A DNA stretch of 64,000 bases from Deltaproteobacteria bacterium (lineage in GTDB: Bacteria; Myxococcota_A; UBA9160; PR03). The stretch spans positions 62,001-126,000 of the forward strand of contig JAPSFT010000002.1 of the NCBI GenBank assembly GCA_035063765.1, written 5' to 3'. Within the stretch, counting starts at the first letter, position 1, and each line of letters opens with the position of its first letter. The position numbers were made by a program, and so were the translations under genes. Under the pieces are notes generated by a model. That model saw only the letters and a program-made list of their open reading frames with translations, did no database searches and was not told the origin of the DNA. Positions 60,874 to 64,000 of this stretch are shown piece after piece.

Positions 60874-61494
60874 TCCCGCCCGGCGTCGCATCCGCCGTCG
60901 CGCGCCGAGCGCGAACACCGTCCACACCGCCACCGTGAGCCCGCCACCGCGCGGCTCGGGCAAGGTGAACCGGATGGTGGCGCTTCCGGCGGTGTTCTCG
61001 AAGTCATCGTGGAAGGTGAGGAGCAGCTCCCCCTGATCGAGGCCGGCGCCGGAGTCGGGCAGGGCGTCTCCCGCGAACGCGCCCGGACCGGCGAGGATCA
61101 GGAACATGCCGTGGGGCCCGTAGCCCTCGATGGGAGGGCCGGTCGTGGCGTCCGTGAGCGCGGTCGCGGTGAGTTGGTCCGTCAGGTCGTAGACCTGGAG
61201 GGTTCCGCCCGCGCCCGCGCTCCAGGTGAAGCCGAGGTCCGGCAGCGTGGCGCTGAGGGACACGAGCGCGCCGAGGTAGTTGCCGGCGGTGGGATCCGGC
61301 TTGTTGTCGGCGACGGTCTCGTCGAAGACGAGCGTGCCCTCGACGCGCTCGACCTCGTCGAAGGAGGTCGCGAAGCTCCCCGAGACGCTCGTCACGTCGC
61401 CGGCGAAGGGGATCGTGACGTCGGCTGCGGCGATCGCCGGCGCAGCCGTGGTCCCGATGGCAAGCAGCAGCGACGCGATCCGCCCGCTCCGCAT
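60868..61494 (-). CDS. Secreted protein with PEP-CTERM-like C-terminus
   Basis: The 208-residue protein has a signal peptide (MRSGRIASLLLAIGTTAAPA, then IAAA), a beta-rich middle (GTLVFDETVADNKP, QVYDLTDQLTATALTDA) and a C-terminus LPEPRGGGLTVAVWTVFALG followed by RRRMRRR. This is a PEP motif, hydrophobic segment and basic tail, as in exosortase substrates, though the hydrophobic segment is short. Function unknown. It is the second such protein in the window. Confidence 0.75.
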   Translation of the reverse strand: MRSGRIASLLLAIGTTAAPAIAAADVTIPFAGDVTSVSGSFATSFDEVERVEGTLVFDETVADNKPDPTAGNYLGALVSLSATLPDLGFTWSAGAGGTLQVYDLTDQLTATALTDATTGPPIEGYGPHGMFLILAGPGAFAGDALPDSGAGLDQGELLLTFHDDFENTAGSATIRFTLPEPRGGGLTVAVWTVFALGARRRMRRRAGW

Positions 61495-61525
61495 CGTCCC
61501 CCCCAGCACGCGTCGACGGGTCGGC

Positions 61526-62056
61526 TCAGGTCTCCGAGATGCCGCGCAGCATCAGGATCTTGCCCGAGCGCACGAGCTCGCGCAATCCGAAGGGGCGCAG
61601 GAGGCCGATGAAGGCGTCGAGCTTGTCGCTGGCGCCGTAGACGCGCAGCATCAGCGACTCCTGGCCGTAGTCGGTGACCTTGGCGCCGAAGTTCTCGGCG
61701 ATCTGGAGGATCTGGGTGCGGTCCTCGAGCGGTGCGCGCAGCTTGACGAGCGCGATCTCGGTCTCGTAGGCGTCGTCGTTGGTGTGGTCGTGGGCGTGGA
61801 CCACGTCGACCAGCTTGTGGAGCTGCTTGATGATCTGCTCGAGGGTGGTGGGGTCCCCGCTCGAGGTGATCGTCATGCGCGAGAAGTCGTCGCCCTCGGC
61901 AGCGGGGCTCACGACCAGGCTCTCGATGTTGTAGGCGCGCCGCGAGAAGACGAGCGCGACGCGCACCAGCACGCCCGGCTTGTTGTTGACGACCAGCGAG
62001 ATCGTGTGGACGCGCGGGCGCCGCGCGGGCGCGGGGGCCGGCTCAGGTGCTGCCAC
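61526..62056 (-). CDS. ilvN: Acetolactate synthase small (regulatory) subunit
   Basis: The 176-residue protein has an ACT domain at the N-terminus (HTISLVVNNKPGVLVRVALV, FSRRAYNIESLVVSP) and the C-terminal small-subunit domain (ELVRSGKILMLRG). It confers valine feedback on IlvB. The GTG start overlaps the end of ilvB by 14 bp. Confidence 0.95.
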   Translation of the reverse strand: MAAPEPAPAPARRPRVHTISLVVNNKPGVLVRVALVFSRRAYNIESLVVSPAAEGDDFSRMTITSSGDPTTLEQIIKQLHKLVDVVHAHDHTNDDAYETEIALVKLRAPLEDRTQILQIAENFGAKVTDYGQESLMLRVYGASDKLDAFIGLLRPFGLRELVRSGKILMLRGISET

Positions 62057-63758
62057 TGGGCTTCTCCAGGCGGTGCTTCGGGGGCTCGATGATCATGTGC
62101 GAGACCGGCGCGCCGGCCGGGATCATCGGGAACACGTTGTCCTCCTTGATCACCTCGGCCACGACCACCGCCGGGCCCTGGACGGCGCGTGCTGCGCGGA
62201 GCTGGCGGTCGATGTCGGCGCCGCGCCGGATCCGGAAGGCCGCGATCCCGTACGCCTCGGCGAGCTTCACGAAGTCGGGGTTGCCCTCGAGGTCCACGCC
62301 CGACAGGCGGTTCTCGTAGAAGAGCTCCTGCCACTGGCGCACCATGCCGAGGTAGTTGTTGTTGATGATCAGGCAGCGGGCGGCGACGCCGTGCACCGCG
62401 GCGGTCGCGAGCTCCGCCATCGTCATCTGGAAGCCGCCGTCGCCGACCACCGCCCACACCTCCGCCTCGGGACGCCCGAGCTTGGCGCCGATCGCGGCCG
62501 GCCAGCCGAAGCCCATCGTGCCCGCCCCGCCGGAGGTGATCCAGTGGCGGTTCGCCGTGGTCTTGCAGAACTGGGCGGCCCACATCTGGTGCTGGCCCAC
62601 GTCGGCGGTGAGGACCGCCTTGCCCTCGGTCAGGTGGTGCAGCCGGTCGAGCACGTGCTGGGCGCGCAGGCCGCCCTTCCTGGCGTACTTGAGGGGATGC
62701 TGCCGGCGCCAGGCCTGGCACTGGCGGAGCCAGGCGACCGTGTGGCCGGGCTCGACCACCGCGAGCAGGTCCTCGAGCACGAGGCGCGCGTCGCCCTCGA
62801 GGCAGACGTCGGGCCGGATCACCTTGTTGAACTCGGCCGGGTCGACGTCGAGGTGGATCTTCTTCGCCGTGGCGCAGAACTCGTCGACCTTGCCGGTCAC
62901 GCGGTCGTCCCAGCGCGCGCCGATCGCGAAGATCAGGTCGCAGTGGACCACGGCCTTGTTGGCGTAGGCCGTTCCGTGCATGCCCATCATGCCGAGGTGG
63001 AGCGGGTGGGTCTCGTCGGCCGCGCCCTTGCCGAGGAGCGTGCTCACGATCGGCGCGCGCAGTCGCTCGGCGAGCTGGGTCACGGCCTTGCCGGCGTCCG
63101 CGATCACGGCGCCGTGGCCGACGTAGAGCAGCGGCCGCTCGGCGGCCTGGAGGAGCCGCGCCGCCTCGGCGATGGCGGCGGCGTCCGCGCGGCCCGGCAC
63201 CTCGTAGCCGGGCAGGTGCACCTCGTCGACGAAGGGCGCGTCGCAGGGGCCCGAGCTCACGTCCTTGGGGATGTCGATCAGGACCGGGCCCGGCCGGCCC
63301 GTGGTCGCGATGTGGAAGGCCTCGCGCAGGATGCGCGGGATGTCGGCCGCGCGCTTCACGAGGTAGCTGTGCTTCACGACCGGGTAGGTGATGCCGGTGA
63401 CGTCCGCCTCCTGGAAGGCGTCCTTGCCGAGGTTCACGGTGTTGGTCTGGCCGGTGAGCACCACGATCGGCGAGGAGTCCATGAGGGCCGTCAGGAGGCC
63501 CGTCACGGTGTTGGTGGCGCCGGGGCCGGAGGTGACCAGGACGACCCCGGGGCGGCCCGTGGCCCGGGCGTACCCGTCGGCCATGTGGGTCGCGCCCTGC
63601 TCGTGGCGGACAAGGATCAGCTCGATCCGGGAGTCGACCAGGGCGTCGAAGATCGGGATCGCGGCCCCGCCGGAGAGGCCGAAGATGTACTCGACCCCCT
63701 CCCGTTCGAGACACTGCACCAACTTCTCGGCGCCGGTGGGCACTTTGGCGTTCGACAT
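62043..63758 (-). CDS. ilvB: Acetolactate synthase large subunit
   Basis: A 571-residue thiamine diphosphate enzyme. The conserved Glu is in EYIFGLSGGA or the nearby VRHEQGATHMADGYARATG, the FAD-type middle domain follows, and the TPP motif is GDGGFQMTMAELATAAVHGV with IINNNYLGMVRQWQ. It makes acetolactate for valine and leucine. ilvC, leuA and leuB lie on the other strand about 10 kb away. Confidence 0.96.
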   Translation of the reverse strand: MSNAKVPTGAEKLVQCLEREGVEYIFGLSGGAAIPIFDALVDSRIELILVRHEQGATHMADGYARATGRPGVVLVTSGPGATNTVTGLLTALMDSSPIVVLTGQTNTVNLGKDAFQEADVTGITYPVVKHSYLVKRAADIPRILREAFHIATTGRPGPVLIDIPKDVSSGPCDAPFVDEVHLPGYEVPGRADAAAIAEAARLLQAAERPLLYVGHGAVIADAGKAVTQLAERLRAPIVSTLLGKGAADETHPLHLGMMGMHGTAYANKAVVHCDLIFAIGARWDDRVTGKVDEFCATAKKIHLDVDPAEFNKVIRPDVCLEGDARLVLEDLLAVVEPGHTVAWLRQCQAWRRQHPLKYARKGGLRAQHVLDRLHHLTEGKAVLTADVGQHQMWAAQFCKTTANRHWITSGGAGTMGFGWPAAIGAKLGRPEAEVWAVVGDGGFQMTMAELATAAVHGVAARCLIINNNYLGMVRQWQELFYENRLSGVDLEGNPDFVKLAEAYGIAAFRIRRGADIDRQLRAARAVQGPAVVVAEVIKEDNVFPMIPAGAPVSHMIIEPPKHRLEKPSGST

Positions 63759-63766
63759 GACATCGC

Positions 63767-63795
63767 ATCCTACAAGGCGTGTCTTTCGAGTGCAA
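63767..63795 (-). promoter_or_regulatory. Predicted promoter of ilvBN
   Basis: On the minus strand TTGCAC (63795-63790) and TAGGAT (63772-63767) have a 17-bp spacer and lie 9 bp before the ilvB ATG, so the transcript would be nearly leaderless. Confidence 0.5.
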
Positions 63796-63853
63796 ATCGA
63801 CCAGGATCTCTTGGAGCTGAACCAGATCAGGCATCAGTTCGGTCGAAATTGGA

Positions 63854-64000
63854 TCACCCGCGGGGAGTACGTCCAGGAGGCGTCGATCCGTCCCCGAGCG
63901 CGGCCCGCAGGTAGCGCCCGGTGTGGGAAGCCTTCACCCGCGCCACCTGCTCCGGGGTTCCCTGCGCGACCAGCCGGCCCCCCTCCGGCCCCCCCTCGGG
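63854..64000 (-). CDS. uvrA: Excinuclease ABC subunit A, C-terminal fragment
   Basis: Only the last 48 codons are in the window: [20 protein letters not shown] then [15 protein letters not shown] match the end of UvrA (normally GPEGG..GG.vva.GTPE.va). UvrA detects bulky DNA damage in nucleotide excision repair. The gene runs out of the window. Confidence 0.9.
   Translation of the reverse strand, partial: PEGGPEGGRLVAQGTPEQVARVKASHTGRYLRAALGDGSTPPGRTPRG

Overview
The window is very GC-rich bacterial DNA with GTG and TTG starts in many genes, dense operons with 4-bp stop/start overlaps, and no introns or eukaryotic signals. Gene content and order (tig-clpP-clpX-lon; rpsB-tsf-pyrH-frr-uppS-dxr-rseP; ilvC-psd-pssA-leuA-leuB; rplM-rpsI), together with two proteins ending in PEP-CTERM-like sorting signals, point to a Gram-negative lineage once grouped under Deltaproteobacteria (Myxococcota, Desulfobacterota or Binatota-like). 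The exact phylum cannot be fixed from the sequence alone.

Layout. 1-2735: rph (3' end), rdgB, a serine hydrolase and a histidine phosphatase. 2763-8312: an AbgT-type transporter divergent from a tightly coupled ATP-grasp ligase and lysine-2,3-aminomutase-like radical SAM enzyme, then murJ. 8376-15278: tRNA-Lys, tRNA-Leu, the proteostasis block tig-clpP-clpX-lon, tRNA-Val and an SCP2-like protein. 15412-15488: tRNA-Asp. 31147-42065: thioredoxin-TPR protein, REC-GGDEF regulator, small membrane protein, rarA, nadK, recN, FHA protein, secA, argJ. 42282-49986: translation, UMP kinase, isoprenoid and S2P block, then tsaB. 50025-57376: branched-chain amino acid and phospholipid genes, then truA. 57425-64000: rplM-rpsI, NUDIX, pyrG, two tRNAs, a PEP-CTERM-like protein, ilvN and ilvB, and the 3' end of uvrA.

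The accessory part is about 15.1 kb (15462-30558), and I read it as an integrative island in the 3' end of tRNA-Asp. A 22-bp piece of the tRNA T-arm/acceptor recurs at 30537-30558. Both ends carry, on the island side of the core, a tandem pair GGATCCAC-N3-GGATCCAC about 45-50 bp away, as expected for integrase arm sites. Next to the tRNA lies a frameshifted tyrosine recombinase whose reading frame runs into the tRNA gene. Cargo includes a DUF6429-like gene, a RelE/ParE-type toxin-antitoxin pair and a fused decayed copy of it, and a small secreted protein. It also includes a giant secreted multi-domain protein with a C-terminal lipase-like domain, split by one in-frame TAG and overlapping a kelch protein. 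At the distal end are a PEP-CTERM protein with a formylglycine-generating-enzyme fold and a HicAB pair with frameshifted hicA.

The most unusual signal is at the island's distal end. The PEP-CTERM/FGE-fold protein has a C-terminal segment like the variable region of diversity-generating-retroelement (DGR) targets. It is followed by a strong hairpin and a 31-codon ORF resembling the N-terminus of the DGR accessory protein Avd. No reverse transcriptase or adenine-rich template repeat is visible, so this is either a decayed DGR or a target served from elsewhere. A second fragment of such a target gene lies just outside the island boundary.
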